DNA from: Symbiodinium natans
Taxonomy: Eukaryota > Sar > Dinophyceae > Suessiales > Symbiodiniaceae
DNA: 64,000 nt
Reading direction: 5' to 3'
NCBI GenBank assembly: GCA_905221605.1
Contig: CAJNDS010001924.1
Span: 144,001-208,000, forward strand
A program made the translations under genes and the position numbers. Positions within the stretch are counted from its first letter, which is position 1; the number at the start of each line of letters is the position of its first letter. Below are positions 10,400 to 20,925 of this stretch, piece after piece. The notes under the pieces were generated by a model. That model was not told the DNA's origin, searched no databases, and worked only from the letters and a program-made list of their open reading frames with translations.

Positions 10400-11056
10400 T
10401 TGGGGTTTAGGACGCGATGCTTGCTGCACGCTGTGGCTGGAAAAATCGCCGGGATTCAGTCGGGGGAGGGAGCTTTAATACCCCATTCCAGGGGCTCATC
10501 TTCACTACTGCTCTCGGCTGCTCGCTCCAGCACAAGTTGGCTTGGCATATTCCGGAGGTGTTTTGGCTCGGAATTCAACAGTTCTGCCCAGCTGCAGTTT
10601 GGAACGCCCGCAATGATTCTAGGCATCGGTGGTTGTGAGGATGTCGAGTATGGCGCAAAGCTTTTGCCGCATGACAGGGCAATAGTTTCCATGGAGATTC
10701 CACACATCTCCGTTAGATACAGGGGGACAGATGGGCGCATCCGAACAGCTCGATGGGGAAAAATCGAAAAACACGTGGAGATGAGCTTGGACGATCCGAA
10801 TGCTCAGAAGGGCTGGAGACTTCGAGAGAAGTGGGTTCCTCTTGCAGGTTACTACGAACAGACACAGACCATCCGGAAGAAGTTTATGGGATCCGGCATA
10901 GAGGCACAGGCAAAGTTGAAAATCACCGCAGTGTGCAACGACAGGTGCATGTTTGTCAGAGTCGGCATCAGCTTGGAGGTGGCCAGATATTCAATGATTG
11001 GTCGTGTTTTGACTACCCTCGCTGCGCTTGCTATGATAGGATTTCTTCGCATGTAG
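10400..11056 (+). CDS. Hypothetical protein, 218 codons, possible single-exon gene
   Basis: The longest ORF in the window that is not made of repeats. The C-terminal two thirds have balanced composition with charged and aromatic residues (for example EIPHISVRYRGTDGRIRTAR, REKWVPLAGYYEQTQTIRKK). It ends in a hydrophobic segment (VLTTLAALAMIGFL) that could be a membrane anchor. The start at 10400 is the first ATG; 10612 (MILGIGG...) is an alternative. No family is recognised. Neighbouring frames and the opposite strand also carry ORFs (10753-11331 +, 11153-11614 -, 11339-11776 +), so composition alone may partly explain it. Confidence 0.4.
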   Translation: MGFRTRCLLHAVAGKIAGIQSGEGALIPHSRGSSSLLLSAARSSTSWLGIFRRCFGSEFNSSAQLQFGTPAMILGIGGCEDVEYGAKLLPHDRAIVSMEIPHISVRYRGTDGRIRTARWGKIEKHVEMSLDDPNAQKGWRLREKWVPLAGYYEQTQTIRKKFMGSGIEAQAKLKITAVCNDRCMFVRVGISLEVARYSMIGRVLTTLAALAMIGFLRM

Positions 11057-12640
11057 TCATCGTGCGGGCAAGGATGCTGTGGCCATTTGGCGCTATTTCG
11101 TACCCGCGCCTGAAGAAAACATCTGCTGGCCAATGCTCAAATCCGTCCTTTGTTAATCATCCGCGACTTCCCAGGAGTCCTGGCGCTGGCAAGTTGCCTC
11201 GTGCCAGGTCCGAAGGAATGGCAGCAGTGCCAGAAGTGCAGTGGGGGCAGAATATGAGGAATTCCCAAAAACCTCGAGATCAAAGTATGAAATTCCTCGG
11301 ATGTCCTTGGGCAGTCCGACAGTTTTGTTGAAGCACATATGGCCTTGTGCCAAGAATATCTGCGCTGGCTGCAGAACAATGTGAATAGCAGTCTTCTGCA
11401 TCAGCAGAGCCCGTTTTGCCGAGATGCAACCACTTGCGTTGTACAGATTTGTGGACTCTGGGCGTTTCAGGACAGTGTGCAAAAAAAGGGGAGCGCACTG
11501 CGGGGAGCCGGGTTCAGAAAGTCTCGGTCCAAAAACCTGCGAGCATGCAGCACAATAGCGACAGGCAACATGAGCAGGTGCAGCCCGAATCATCACCAGC
11601 AGATTCAAAAGCACGGCTTAGGATGCAAGTGCATGAAAAGGGTGCCTGGCCCGCCCGCCCATCACCGGTATCCCAATCCTGAGTATTTTCAGAGAGTCCA
11701 TGGAGCGCAACCCTATCCCAGAGAGCCCCTAAAATCCCCAACTCCAGAGTATTGGCAGAGCGTGAAGGGCTTCTGAGTGATGGATCCTAAGCCCTGAACC
11801 TTATAGGCCATACATCTGATACTTGCAAAGTCACTGTTTGAATAGGATTGCCGAATAATGCGTAAAGGTCCATGCCACTACGTGCTATAGGTGCTATAAG
11901 GCGAATTCCCAAACCTCAAGACCGGATGCCCTGGGAAGTCTGACAGTTTTGTCAGCCGCTTCCTTCGCAGAACCTGACCTGTGGAAGCCAAGAGCATCCA
12001 CGAACCACGTGAGATGGACAAATATAGCTGTTATTTGTGTGTATATAGGGCTCGGTATGTTGAGTGTCTTCTGGCGATGCTAGTAGTGAACTCCTTCCCG
12101 GAGAAGCACTTGTCATGTAGAGACTCAGATTTTGCAAGTCAGACCTGGTGTATAATTGAGATCTCAAAACATGTCCATGTGGAGTACTCAAACTCAGAAG
12201 GTCTGTTCTTTATTTCCGTGCCAAGGTGAGGAGAACTACCACGCATTGCTTCACTTGCGCTTCAAAGCCACATAAGGGAAGGTCGTGGTATGTTGGGGCT
12301 GTAAAGCTGCTATCAACAAGCGCCGAGCACTTTTGTCGCCTCAGATGCAGGTTCCGCTGGAGAGCCAGTGTTTGGTGAGACGGTTCATCGGGCCTTTTTT
12401 CTCTTGGTCTTGGCCTATAAAAGTGGCGCTAGTCGCTTGGAGGAGACAACTCAAATCCCCCTGCGAGTGCTTTGGGCCCCATACCCTGAACCCCCCAAAC
12501 CCTCGTTAAGCCATATCCGTATGCCAGAAAAACAGAACCAGAGAAGCGGGGGCCATGCCGTGGTGTCTATCAGAGGGTCGACTGCTGAAGACCCGGAACC
12601 TTGAACCCTAAACCTGATAGAAAGGGTGCGAGCTGATAAG
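11057..12640. other. Repeat-poor block with overlapping ORFs and an internal degenerate duplication
   Basis: No telomere-like arrays for about 2.2 kb from 10400. ORFs of 80-153 codons occur in several frames, none recognised. The words GAATTCCCAAA and TCCGACAGTTTTGT at 11260-11330 recur diverged at 11903-11955, suggesting an old duplication. Confidence 0.35.
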
Positions 12641-12675
12641 GAAAGACTTTTCCGTGCCCAGCTCCCCCGAAAAAG

Positions 12676-13345
12676 AATTCCAATCCCACCCTCCCTATAC
12701 CCTATAAGCCCTAAACCCTGAACCTAAACCCTAAACCCCAAACCCTAAAACCTAAACAACCCTAAACAACCCTAAACAACCCTAAAGAACCCTAAACAAC
12801 CCTAAACAACCCTAAACAACCCTAAACAACCCTAAACAACCCTAAACCCTCCTAAACCCTCCTAAACCCTCCTAAACCCTCCTAACCCTCCTAAACCCTC
12901 CTAAACCCTCCTAAACCCTCCTAAACCCTCCTAAACCCTTAAACCCTCCTATCCCCTCCTACTCCCTCCGAAACCCTCCGAAACCCTCCTAAACTCTCCT
13001 AAACCCTCCTAAACCCTCCTAAACCTTCCTAAACCCTAATAAACCCCAAAAAACCCTAATAAACCCTAATAAACCCTAATAAACCCTAATAAACCCTAAT
13101 AAACCCTAATAAACCCTAATAAACCCTAATAAACCCTAATAAACCCTAATAAACCCTAATAAACCCTAATAAACCCTAATAAACCCTAATAAACCCTAAT
13201 AAACCCTAATAAACCCTAATAAACCCGAAACCCGAAACCCTAAACCCTAAACCCTAAACCCTAAACCCTAAACCCTAAACCCTAAACCCTAAACCCTAAA
13301 CCCTAAACCCTAAACCCTAAACCCTAAACCCTAAACCCTAAACCC
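12676..13345. repeat. Telomere-derived 10-mer arrays
   Basis: A succession of homogenised variants: CCCTAAACAA (about 12740-12845), CCCTCCTAAA (about 12845-13030), CCCTAATAAA (about 13030-13225), then perfect CCCTAAA to 13345. Each block is a longer unit built on CCCTAAA, showing local expansion of mutated units. Confidence 0.95.
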
Positions 13346-13349
13346 TGAG

Positions 13350-13426
13350 GTCATGTCCCAATCCAACTCAGCCTTCCCACCTTCGCCTCCGCCTCCTCCC
13401 AAGCTGGGTGGCCAAGACTGCGGCTG
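13350..13426 (+). CDS. Candidate exon, proline-rich
   Basis: Follows the CCCTAAA array directly through acceptor CCCTGAG|G. It reads VMSQSNSAFPPSPPPPPKLG then GQDCGW to a GC donor (GCTACAAG) at 13427, with GTTTAGGG 20 bases further on. An alternative acceptor after AACTCAG opens another frame (SWVAKTAAGYKSNCT). The exon is likely; boundary and frame are provisional. Confidence 0.35.
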
Positions 13427-13819
13427 GCTACAAGTCTAACTGCACGGTTTAGGGTTTGGGGGTTTAAGGGTGTAGGGGTTTCGGGTTTAGGGTTCAGGGC
13501 TTAGGTCTAGGTTCTTGAGGTTTTGATGGTTTTGGCGGTTTAGGCAGAGTTGGTTTGTAGGATTTAAGGACGGGCTAAGGGATTGAAAGGGGGGGGCTCA
13601 GCCGAGTTTGGTGGTGACTGGTCCTCAGGATTCGGGCCTGAGTTTTCCCAGTGTGGGCTTTCGGCATATTTTTTAGGGTTTAAGGAGCATAGGGTCTCGG
13701 GTTTTGGGGACTTCCAACTCCTAAACCCTCCTCACTTTACGAGGGTCCCAGGAAAAGGAGAATGTCACGCATATGGGGTGCTGCAAGGCTCCATGTCGCA
13801 GAACCCAGATATACTTAAA

Positions 13820-13905
13820 AGAGACCCAAGGGGGGTACCCCGATTATCGGAAACTCCCATATGGGGGTTTCCTAAACTAGGGGTGCCTTCTTGGGGTTCT
13901 TAATC
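13820..13905. mobile_element. MITE-like inverted repeat (GGTACC/AAACCCCC family)
   Basis: Left arm AAGGGGGGTACCCCGATTAT and its right partner TTTCCTAAACTAGGGGTGCC can pair across a short ATATGG centre. Shares the pieces GGGTACC, CTTGGGGT and GGGTTTCC with elements near 28150, 29190, 36150, 53320 and 62530. No coding capacity, so non-autonomous. Confidence 0.6.
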
Positions 13906-14046
13906 TTAAAGGGAGTCCTGCCAGGGAGCTCTATTGAGGATTCCCTATTCTCGTAACACTCCCACATTGCGGATCCACAGCGGGCCCGAGAGAAGGCCCA
14001 CATAGACGCCGGAATGATTGTGTAGAGCCAACTTCATTCCTTGCAG

Positions 14047-14078
14047 GATGCCAGCAGACATCTGCCTCTTACACTATG
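14047..14078 (+). CDS. Candidate short exon with canonical donor
   Basis: Acceptor CATTCCTTGCAG|G with a pyrimidine-rich approach, and donor ATG|GTAAAT. In the phase continuing from 13426 it reads MPADICLLHY. Other frames are also open over this short span. Confidence 0.4.
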
Positions 14079-14379
14079 GTAAATATGGCGGCCACCCTCA
14101 ACGGTTTAGGGTGTAGGGTGTAGGGTTTAGGGTTTCCTAAAGCCCAAACCCCAATACTCCCGGTGCACTATAGCTCACTAAGGCTCCCGAGATATAGACC
14201 AAAACCCCAAACCCTCAAACCTGAACCCTTACGGTCCATGGGAGATTCCGAAAGGGTACGAAAGCTAATGAATCCAGAACCCTAAGCCCTAAACCCTAAA
14301 CTCTAAACCCTAGACCCTAAACCCTAAACCCAAAACCCTAAAGGGTACCCGTTTGGGGGTGGAGGGGGGCCGCCTTCAG

Positions 14380-14403
14380 GTCGAGGTCCAACAGCGGCTC
14401 GAA
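14380..14403 (+). CDS. Candidate short exon (VEVQQRLE)
   Basis: AG|G acceptor (CCTTCAG|G), then VEVQQRLE to a GC donor reading GCTTTTGGAGGG. That donor resembles the intron start at 51785 in the SRRM1-like gene. Ends in phase 0, matching the exon at 14786. Longer readings in other frames exist. Confidence 0.3.
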
Positions 14404-14785
14404 GCTTTTGGAGGGCGCCAAAGCGAATGCGGGGACCACAGAGATTGACGTTGTAGGGTCTCAGGTGTTTAGGGGCTTAGGGTCCGGGTTTCAAGTTTTG
14501 GGGGGTGAGAGTTTAGGGTTTCAGGTTTTAGGGGTTTAGTAAGGGTTGAGAGGGTTTAATTTGGGGTTTAGGCTCTAAGGGGGTTGAGGCTTAGTGTCCG
14601 AGTTTAGGGTCTTTTTGGGTGTCGGGGTTTCAGAATACCCCTTGACCCTAAGTCTGAGAACACGTGAAAAGTAAACGAAAACCCTAAAACCCTAAACCCT
14701 CAACCCTAAACACTAACCCCAAAAGCCAAAAACGCCCCAAAATCCCCTCCACCCTAAACCCAAAACTTTGCATCAGCTTACTCAG

Positions 14786-14849
14786 GGCCACCCCGTGAAC
14801 GAGGTGTCCATGGCAGAGGTGGAGCGAACGCCGGCCAGGATCTCAGGGG
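14786..14849 (+). CDS. Candidate exon (GHPVNEVSMAEVERTPARIS)
   Basis: AG|G acceptor (TTACTCAG|G) and a GC donor GCTTATCGGTTTTTGGGG that fits the telomere-fused donor pattern. The frame is open and protein-like, rich in Glu and Val. It ends in phase 1 and could join the exon at 15059. Family unknown. Confidence 0.45.
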
Positions 14850-15058
14850 GCTTATCGGTTTTTGGGGTTTGGGAAGTTGTGGGGCGTTTTTGGGTTGGAG
14901 GTTTGTTTGTGCTAAATGGTGTTAGTAAGGCTTTGGGTCTTGTTTGTTTGTTTTTTTTTTTTTTTTTGGGGGGGGGGGGTGGGTTTCCTTGATTGTGGTT
15001 CATATTTAGGGTTCAGGGCTTAGGGCTTAAGAGGATCACATCTGGTAATGTCTTTCAG

Positions 15059-15078
15059 AAAGTTTCAACGGCCAACCT
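15059..15078 (+). CDS. Candidate micro-exon (SFNGQP)
   Basis: Acceptor GTCTTTCAG and donor GTTATAGGG. The phase-1 frame matches the exon ending at 14849. Only 20 nt, so support comes mostly from splice borders and phase. Confidence 0.25.
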
Positions 15079-15177
15079 GTTATAGGGTTTAGGGCAAGTG
15101 CCCTCTACACCCTAAACCCGAAACCCCAAACCGCAGACCCCAAAGACCCAAAACCCTAAACGGCCCCAAAACCCCAG

Positions 15178-15212
15178 GCCCAAAACCCGATAAACCCCGG
15201 CATCCTATCCGG
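15178..15212 (+). CDS. Candidate short exon (AQNPINPGILSG)
   Basis: AG|G acceptor inside a CCCTAAA-like run and GC donor GCTGGTTTAGGG at 15213. It is short, and its first half resembles the flanking repeat. Confidence 0.2.
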
Positions 15213-15217
15213 GCTGG

Positions 15218-15310
15218 TTTAGGGTTTTGGGTTTTAGGGTTTTAGGGTTTTAGGGTTTTAGGGTTTAGGGTTTAGGGTTTAGGGTTTAAGGTTTAGGGTT
15301 TAGGGTTTCG
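15218..15310. repeat. TTTAGGG array
   Basis: Starts with TTTTAGGG 8-mers and continues as 7-mers. Follows the candidate GC donor at 15213. Confidence 0.9.
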
Positions 15311-15559
15311 GGCTACTGAGAAGCTTCCGAGAAACCGGAAAAGCTGCAATGCTTTGACTCCTGAGCCCCATGGCACACTACACCCTTAAACCTGAACCCC
15401 GAACCCCAAACCCTAAACCCCAAACCCGAAACCCTAAACCCTAGACCCCAAACCCCAAACCCCAAACCCCAAAACCCTCAACCCTAGACCCTGAACCCTA
15501 AACCCTAAACCCCAAAACCCTCAACCCTAGACCCTGAACCCGAAGTCGCTGAGTGCAAG

Positions 15560-15643
15560 GGCCCTCTGTCACCTCGGGGTGCTCCACCCCGGCAAGTCTC
15601 AGAAGACGCTGCCTCTTCAGCACGGGAACCCAGGATTCCAGCG
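15560..15643 (+). CDS. Candidate exon, Ser/Pro/Ala-rich
   Basis: AG|G acceptor (GTGCAAG|G) and GT donor (GTTGGGGGTTTTAGGG). Reads GPLSPRGAPPRQVSEDAASS then AREPRIPA, 28 codons, phase 0 to 0. It lies between C-rich and G-rich telomeric arrays and looks like disordered protein. It could continue into the exon at 17277. Confidence 0.45.
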
Positions 15644-15771
15644 GTTGGGGGTTTTAGGGTTTAGGGTTTAGGGTTTAGGGTTTAGGGTTTAGGGATACAA
15701 GGGTTTAGGGTTTATAGGGTTTAGGGAAAATGGGGTTTGATGATGATTGCAGGGGGCGTGCGGTGCATTCA

Positions 15772-15895
15772 GAGGCCATGAAATGTCGCATTTCTGGGTG
15801 TTCACGGGCTCGAGAAATGCAGTTCGCAAAGGTTGAACAGTTACAGCATTTCTGCGAGTCCCTTGGGCTCCAAATGCTGTTAGTTATAGCCTTCT
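15772..15895 (+). CDS. Candidate exon or ORF fragment (Cys-containing)
   Basis: After AG|G (TTCAGAG|G) the frame reads AMKCRISGCSRAREMQFAKV and EQLQHFCESLGLQMLLVIAF. Composition is protein-like, but no clear donor is visible before a C-rich tract. The opposite strand is open too. Confidence 0.3.
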
Positions 15896-15959
15896 GGAGG
15901 GGGGGCAGCCCGCCCCGCCCCCCCATTTGCAAACATCTGCAAGGAAGCATATGCTCTTG

Positions 15960-16920
15960 AAGCAAGCGTTGCAGCTCAAAAAGAAGTCCTAAAGCAAGGG
16001 GTGGGGCACAATTAAGACTGGTGTTCGCTTACTCATTGTGTTCATGCGCTTCACCTCCATGAACAATTCTACTGTGTAGAGAATGTTAAATTGGCAATGA
16101 AGTGAACAGGCTGGGCATTATAAGGATATGTCTTGGGGGTGTTCTTTAGGGTGTACTGCCAAGGGATGCTTCGGGTGTTTCTTGGGCGTTCTCTAGCGGC
16201 TCTAGGGTTTAGGAATACGTTTTTTTTTTTTTTTGGGGGGGGGGGGGGGGAGGGCTTCTTTACAGTGCTTGAGGCCTGAACCTGCTTGTCGAGCTAGTTT
16301 CGAGGATGGGCGCAGGGTATACTAAGCGTGTTAACATCCAGCTCTCCTATCTTGTTTTCAAGTCCTGAAGTCCTGAACTTGCGCGACCTTATAGGCCCAA
16401 CACCCTAAACTTGTCGGGTTCTATACGGAGGGGGGCAGATGAGGGAATGTTGGGTAACTACCTTAAGAAGCCTACAACTAGGATGCTGTTTTTTCAGATC
16501 CCATATGAACGAACCCGTCATAGGAAGTGACTTTACAGGGCTCATCGGTTCCCTCTTCCAATAAGAGCTCCTCCTTTATGAGCCCACCTCGCCGCGACCT
16601 TCCCAAACCCTGACAGAAGCCGCAGCCGAAAATGATGCCGATCAACTTTCACGAGGCCGGGGGTTTGGGGGTTCAGGAGTGTAGGGTTTAAGGTTCAAGG
16701 TTTAGGGTTTAGGGTGTAGGGTTTAAGGTTGAGGGTGTAGGGTTTAAGGTTTCAGGTTTTATGCTTTGGGGGTTCAGGGTTTGCCTAAACTTCACAGCGG
16801 TAGTCTGGAGAGGCGCCAAAAAATCCCTGAAATACCCGGGGGCTTACAACCTTAAAGCTCTGAACGGCGCTCACTAAACCGTATAAACCTCATAGGCCAT
16901 ATCTAAATGCCCTAAACCTT
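15960..16920. other. Unassigned spacer with T(n)G(n) tract
   Basis: At 16220-16250 a run of about 16 T passes directly into about 14 G, a T(n)G(n) signature also present at 14950 and, reversed, at 39970. Degenerate GGGTTTAAGG repeats lie at 16680-16770. No supported exon. Confidence 0.35.
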
Positions 16921-17276
16921 AAACCCCTAAGCCCCCAGCCCCCCCCCCCCCCCCGCCAAAGCCCAACCCCCCCCCCCCGCGCCCAAGCCCCAGCCTCAGC
17001 CCCAGCCCCAGCCCCATCCTAAGCCCCAGCCCCAGCCCCAGCCCCAAAGTCAAAATCACAAAAGCAAAGCACAAAACCCGACAAAACTCCGGACACAAAC
17101 CCAAGACAATTTCTATAAACCCTAAACCCTAAATCCTAAGTCCTAAATCCTAAATCCTAAGTCCTAAATCCTAAGTCCTAAAGACTTAATCCAAAATCCT
17201 AGACCCTAAACCCTAAACCCTAAGCCCTGAATCCTCAACTAAAATTCAAGCCCCATAAGCCCTCACGTGCCCGCAG

Positions 17277-17364
17277 GACAGCAAGTCAAAGTCCGTGAGC
17301 CAGCCAAACGTGAGGGCCCTGCGAGGGCGCGGGCTTCTCGAGATGCTTCCTGCGCGCCTTGAGG
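17277..17364 (+). CDS. Candidate exon (DSKSKSVSQPNVRALRGRGL)
   Basis: AG|G acceptor (CCCGCAG|G). GC donor GCTAAGGTTTAGGG at 17365 leads straight into a TTTAGGG array. The frame encodes DSKSKSVSQPNVRALRGRGL and LEMLPARLE, ending in phase 1. A second frame (QQVKVREPAKRE) is also open, so the frame is likely but not certain. Confidence 0.45.
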
Positions 17365-17366
17365 GC

Positions 17367-17445
17367 TAAGGTTTAGGGTTTAGGGTTTAGGGCTTAGGGT
17401 TTAGGGTTTAGGGTTTCGGGTTTAGGGTTTAGGGTTTAGGGGCTT
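17367..17445. repeat. TTTAGGG array
   Basis: About eleven units with a few variants, starting inside the donor sequence of the preceding candidate exon. Confidence 0.9.
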
Positions 17446-18124
17446 CGGGGGCTTAGAGTTCAGGATTGAGGGGTTTAGGGTTTTTGGGGTTTGGGGCTTT
17501 TTGTCTAAGGCTAAGAGCACATCCCTTTGGTGTCAGGCCTAAACTCACTTTTGCCAAATGATCTCGGAAATAAACCCTCAGCCTTCCCCCACCACCCCAC
17601 GCCCCGAGGTCTCCCCCCAGTTCCGGCCAGCGGGTCCTTGAGGGCATCTAGCAATGTTGCGTTGAGGCTTCGGGTCTTGCGGCTTAGTTTAGGCTTTTTA
17701 GGGTTGGTTCAGGGTTTCATTTGGGAGGGGCGGACTGAAGTTGGCGAGTAAAGTCGGGCGACGCATGGGAATAGTGTACTCAACCTCAGAACCCCAGCTG
17801 CAATCTTCCACCCCCACCCGCCCCCCAAGTACCCTTTGCCTCAGCCCCGAAACCCCCGACCATGCATAGCCTTAGATGAAACCTTCGGCCCTAATCAGTT
17901 TAAACTCTAAATTGCAAACCTCAAGCCCTACCCTGTAAGGTCCAAAATCCCCCCCCCCCCCCCCCAAACCTGCAATACGGGAGCCCAAGATGCATACTGT
18001 GGACCCTCTTGTCGTCCGCTAAACACCAAGGCTCATGCAGTGGAGGTGTTCAGGGAGTTTTGCCTTCATATGGGTTTAAGGACGCTGGGGCTTCGGGAGG
18101 TTAGGCTTTGGGGTGAACAACTTT

Positions 18125-18236
18125 ATCCCCCCTAAACCCTAAACCCTAAACCCTAAACCCTAAACCCCAAACCCCAAACCCTAAACCCTAAACCCTAAAC
18201 CCCAAACCCCAAACCCTAAACCCCAAACCCGAAACC
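18125..18236. repeat. CCCTAAA array
   Basis: Fifteen units mixed with CCCCAAA. Left border of the candidate exon at 18248. Confidence 0.9.
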
Positions 18237-18247
18237 CCATATTTCAG

Positions 18248-18291
18248 AGGCCGGAGGTGGCGCCATGCCTGCCCAGTGTCTGGCTCAGCCA
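18248..18291 (+). CDS. Candidate exon (AGGGAMPAQCLAQP)
   Basis: Acceptor CATATTTCAG and GT donor CCAG|GTTGCC. The phase-1 frame continues the exon ending at 17364. A GC donor a few bases earlier is an alternative. Confidence 0.35.
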
Positions 18292-18437
18292 GGTTGCCCT
18301 CATCAATCGTTGGTTATTTAAATAGATGTCGGGGGGGACCCCCAGACCTGAAACCCTTGGTGGCCCAGTGGTACCATCTTCACCCCCCCTTTTTTTGGTT
18401 CATGGCCCCCTGAATAAAGGAACCAACCGAAAAAAAG

Positions 18438-18837
18438 GGTGCCCTTCTTATGGTCCCTTAGTTCGGAGTCGCTTCATCCGTTTTTGGATGACTTTTGCTC
18501 TGCTTCCCAAAGACATGCTTTCTTTGTTGGCATGCTGGCTCGTTGGTCCAGCTTGATAGGTTTCTGGCAGAAGGGCACGCATTGCTATGTTCCCTTTGAC
18601 CTTACGTGCAGAGATGGGTTCTGCATTTCGTGTCTCACTAGGTGTCCCAACTTCGCTAAGCGACTCGCTTCATTTTGCAAGCGCCCTTGTTTGTCTCATT
18701 CGTTAAACTCTGAGGCCAATGACGCCAGAACTTTACTTCTGGAAGTCCAGAAGCTTTTGTCTCGTCTCCGCTGAGCCAATCCGGCTCCCTCTCTTGACAT
18801 GACCGCTCTTTGAGATCTGTGGTGCCCTTCTTATGGT
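18438..18837. mobile_element. 400-bp unit flanked by an exact 17-bp direct repeat, with a 111-codon ORF
   Basis: The word GGTGCCCTTCTTATGGT occurs exactly at 18438-18454 and 18821-18837, and a variant lies near 23030. Between them a + ORF (18439-18774) runs for 111 codons with protein-like stretches (HPFLDDFCSASQRHAFFVGM, LLLEVQKLLSRLR) and ends just before the second copy. Could be a small insertion with terminal direct repeats or a duplicated segment. Function unknown. Confidence 0.4.
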
Positions 18838-19889
18838 ATGGTTACTGGGCTACCAAGAACCCTAAACCCTGAAGAGGTGTCCCTGGCATTGATGATCTGT
18901 AGGTTTTCGGGTTCAGTGATCAGGGTTCGGGGTATGTGGGTTTCGCACGGTCTTGGGGTGTGGGGAACTCTTTGTTGCTTGGGTTTCGAAGGTCTGGGGG
19001 CTGCAGGGCACAACCCTAGACCCCGAACTTAAAGCCAGAAATATTGAGGTGAGGTGGGCTCTTGTTTTAACCCTACTTGTAAGACCCTTGGGGTAACTTT
19101 CATGCAATGCCCTAAGCCCTAAGCCCCATAAGCCGAAGCTTTCTAGACCCAAATCAGCTCACTCCAAGAACCAACCCTGCTATCAAGGATTCAGCAGGGG
19201 AATCCCCAGCTAAGGCCAAGGTACAACCCAGGAGCTTCCGAACCGCCGGAAAGCGGATCCCAAGCCCTAAGCCCTTTACCACAAAACCTGCAAACCCTAA
19301 ACCCTGCACCCCGAAGCCCTGTAACCTTAATACCCGAAAAAAGTTACATTCCGAAACCCCACAAAACCCTAAGCCCTAAACCCTGTCATTTTCGCACTTC
19401 TGGGGGTCTGGACATTGCAGGCTTGAAGGTTTGGGATTTTTGGGGGCTTTGTGGAGTCCACTGCTTTGTGGCTTTAGGGTTTGAGGTTTCAGGGCTGTGC
19501 GACTTTCGTGCTTTCGAGTTCGGGGTTGAGGCGGTCCGATGCGCACTGGTACCCTGAAGAATCTTGGCCTGCCCCCTCCAAACAAACCTACAAACCTATT
19601 TCTGGGAACTGGTCCTGGTTGTGCGGCACCTAGTCTAGATTATGGTGCCTACCTGGGAACCCTAGATATATCAGGCTCCGCATTTTCATGGGATCCCCCC
19701 CCGAAAGAAACAAAGGAAATTCAGAGAGTCAAAGGGGGTCACAGGGAATGGTTGTCACAAGGGCCCAGCATCCCGAATGAGGCACCCTAAACCCTAAGCC
19801 CTAAACCCTAAAACCTAAACCCTAAGCCCTAAACCCTAAACCCTAAACCCCAAAGGCATTCTTTAAGCGTTGATAAGCGTGCGGCCCAG

Positions 19890-19959
19890 GGGTATTGGCG
19901 GGGTGGCTCCGGTCACGCCGGACATGGCGGCCCGGCTGCTGGCGTACAAAGAGCGCCAG
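19890..19959 (+). CDS. Candidate exon (GIGGVAPVTPDMAARLLAYK)
   Basis: AG|G acceptor (CGGCCCAG|G) and GT donor (CGCCAG|GTGACG). The frame GIGGVAPVTPDMAARLLAYK then ERQ is open and strongly protein-like. It ends in phase 0, matching the next exon at 20868. Probably helical, charged; family not recognised. Confidence 0.5.
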
Positions 19960-20499
19960 GTGACGAGGGGTCTGGGGGTTTGGGGTTTAGGGTTTAGGGT
20001 CTAGGGGGGTTGGGGCTTTCGTGGTTCCCTTGTATGGCTCCTGTTGAAGGCATCGACAGCACGTGTGCGCTTGAATTTTACGCTTCGGCTTTGGGGGGCT
20101 TCAGCTCTTGGAGACTGGGATTCTTAGGGCTTAGGGTACTTTAGTACCTCTAAGGCATTAGATTCCCAAGCTTCGGGGTTTGCAAATGTTTTGCTTGCGG
20201 CATGAGTGGCTCATCTTCCTGGGGTTCAGGAGCTTGGGGGTTCAGGGTTTAGGGTTTACCCTTCTCCCTGTTGCGCAGATCTTGACCGTGCGCAAATCCC
20301 CCAAAGCAATAAGAGCTAACCCGCTAACCCCTCAACAGAGTTCCAAGCCTTCAACCTTCAATCCTGCCTCGCATGACCGGGTTTAGGTTTCAGGTCACGA
20401 AGTCCTTCCAAAAAGAGTTGCTCTGGACTTCTACGCCTCTATAGAAGAAATGTGCCGCCTATCTTACGAAGCTAGGCAGCCCCCAAACTCAACCCTGAA

Positions 20500-20815
20500 C
20501 CCCCCTAAACCCCAAACCCTATCAAGCCCCCAAGCCCCATGAAGCCCAAACCCGGCTAACCCCTTAAACTCTTAAACCCTTAAACCCTTAAACCCTTAAA
20601 CCCTTAAACCCTTAAACCCTTAAACCCTCAAACCCTCAAACCCTTAAACGATTAAACCCTTAAACCCTTAAACGATTAAACCCTTAAACCCTTAAACCCT
20701 TAACCCTAAGCCCTAAACCCTAAACCCTAAACCCGAAACCCTAAACCCTAAGCCCTAAGCCCTAAACCCTAAACCCTGCACCCTAAACCCTAAACCCTAG
20801 ACTAGACCCTAGACC
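20500..20815. repeat. CCCTTAAA 8-mer and CCCTAAA array
   Basis: The 8-mer CCCTTAAA expands at 20565-20700 (with two CGATTAAA variants) and passes into the 7-mer with CCTAGA variants. Confidence 0.9.
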
Positions 20816-20867
20816 CTGTCTAAGAAACCCATCACATCCAAGCCCTCCTCCGCCGCACGTTGGCCAG

Positions 20868-20925
20868 GAGCGGAAAGGCAAGAAGAAGCAGGGCATCGCG
20901 GGCCAGGCCTCCGTGCACTTAAAGG
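20868..20925 (+). CDS. Candidate exon (ERKGKKKQGIAGQASVHLK)
   Basis: AG|G acceptor (TTGGCCAG|G) and donor GTTTAGGG at 20926, or GC after AGQ (20907). Phase 0 continues the exon at 19890, giving the junction LLAYKERQ + ERKGKKKQ. Lysine-rich. Followed directly by TTTAGGG-type sequence. Confidence 0.5.
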
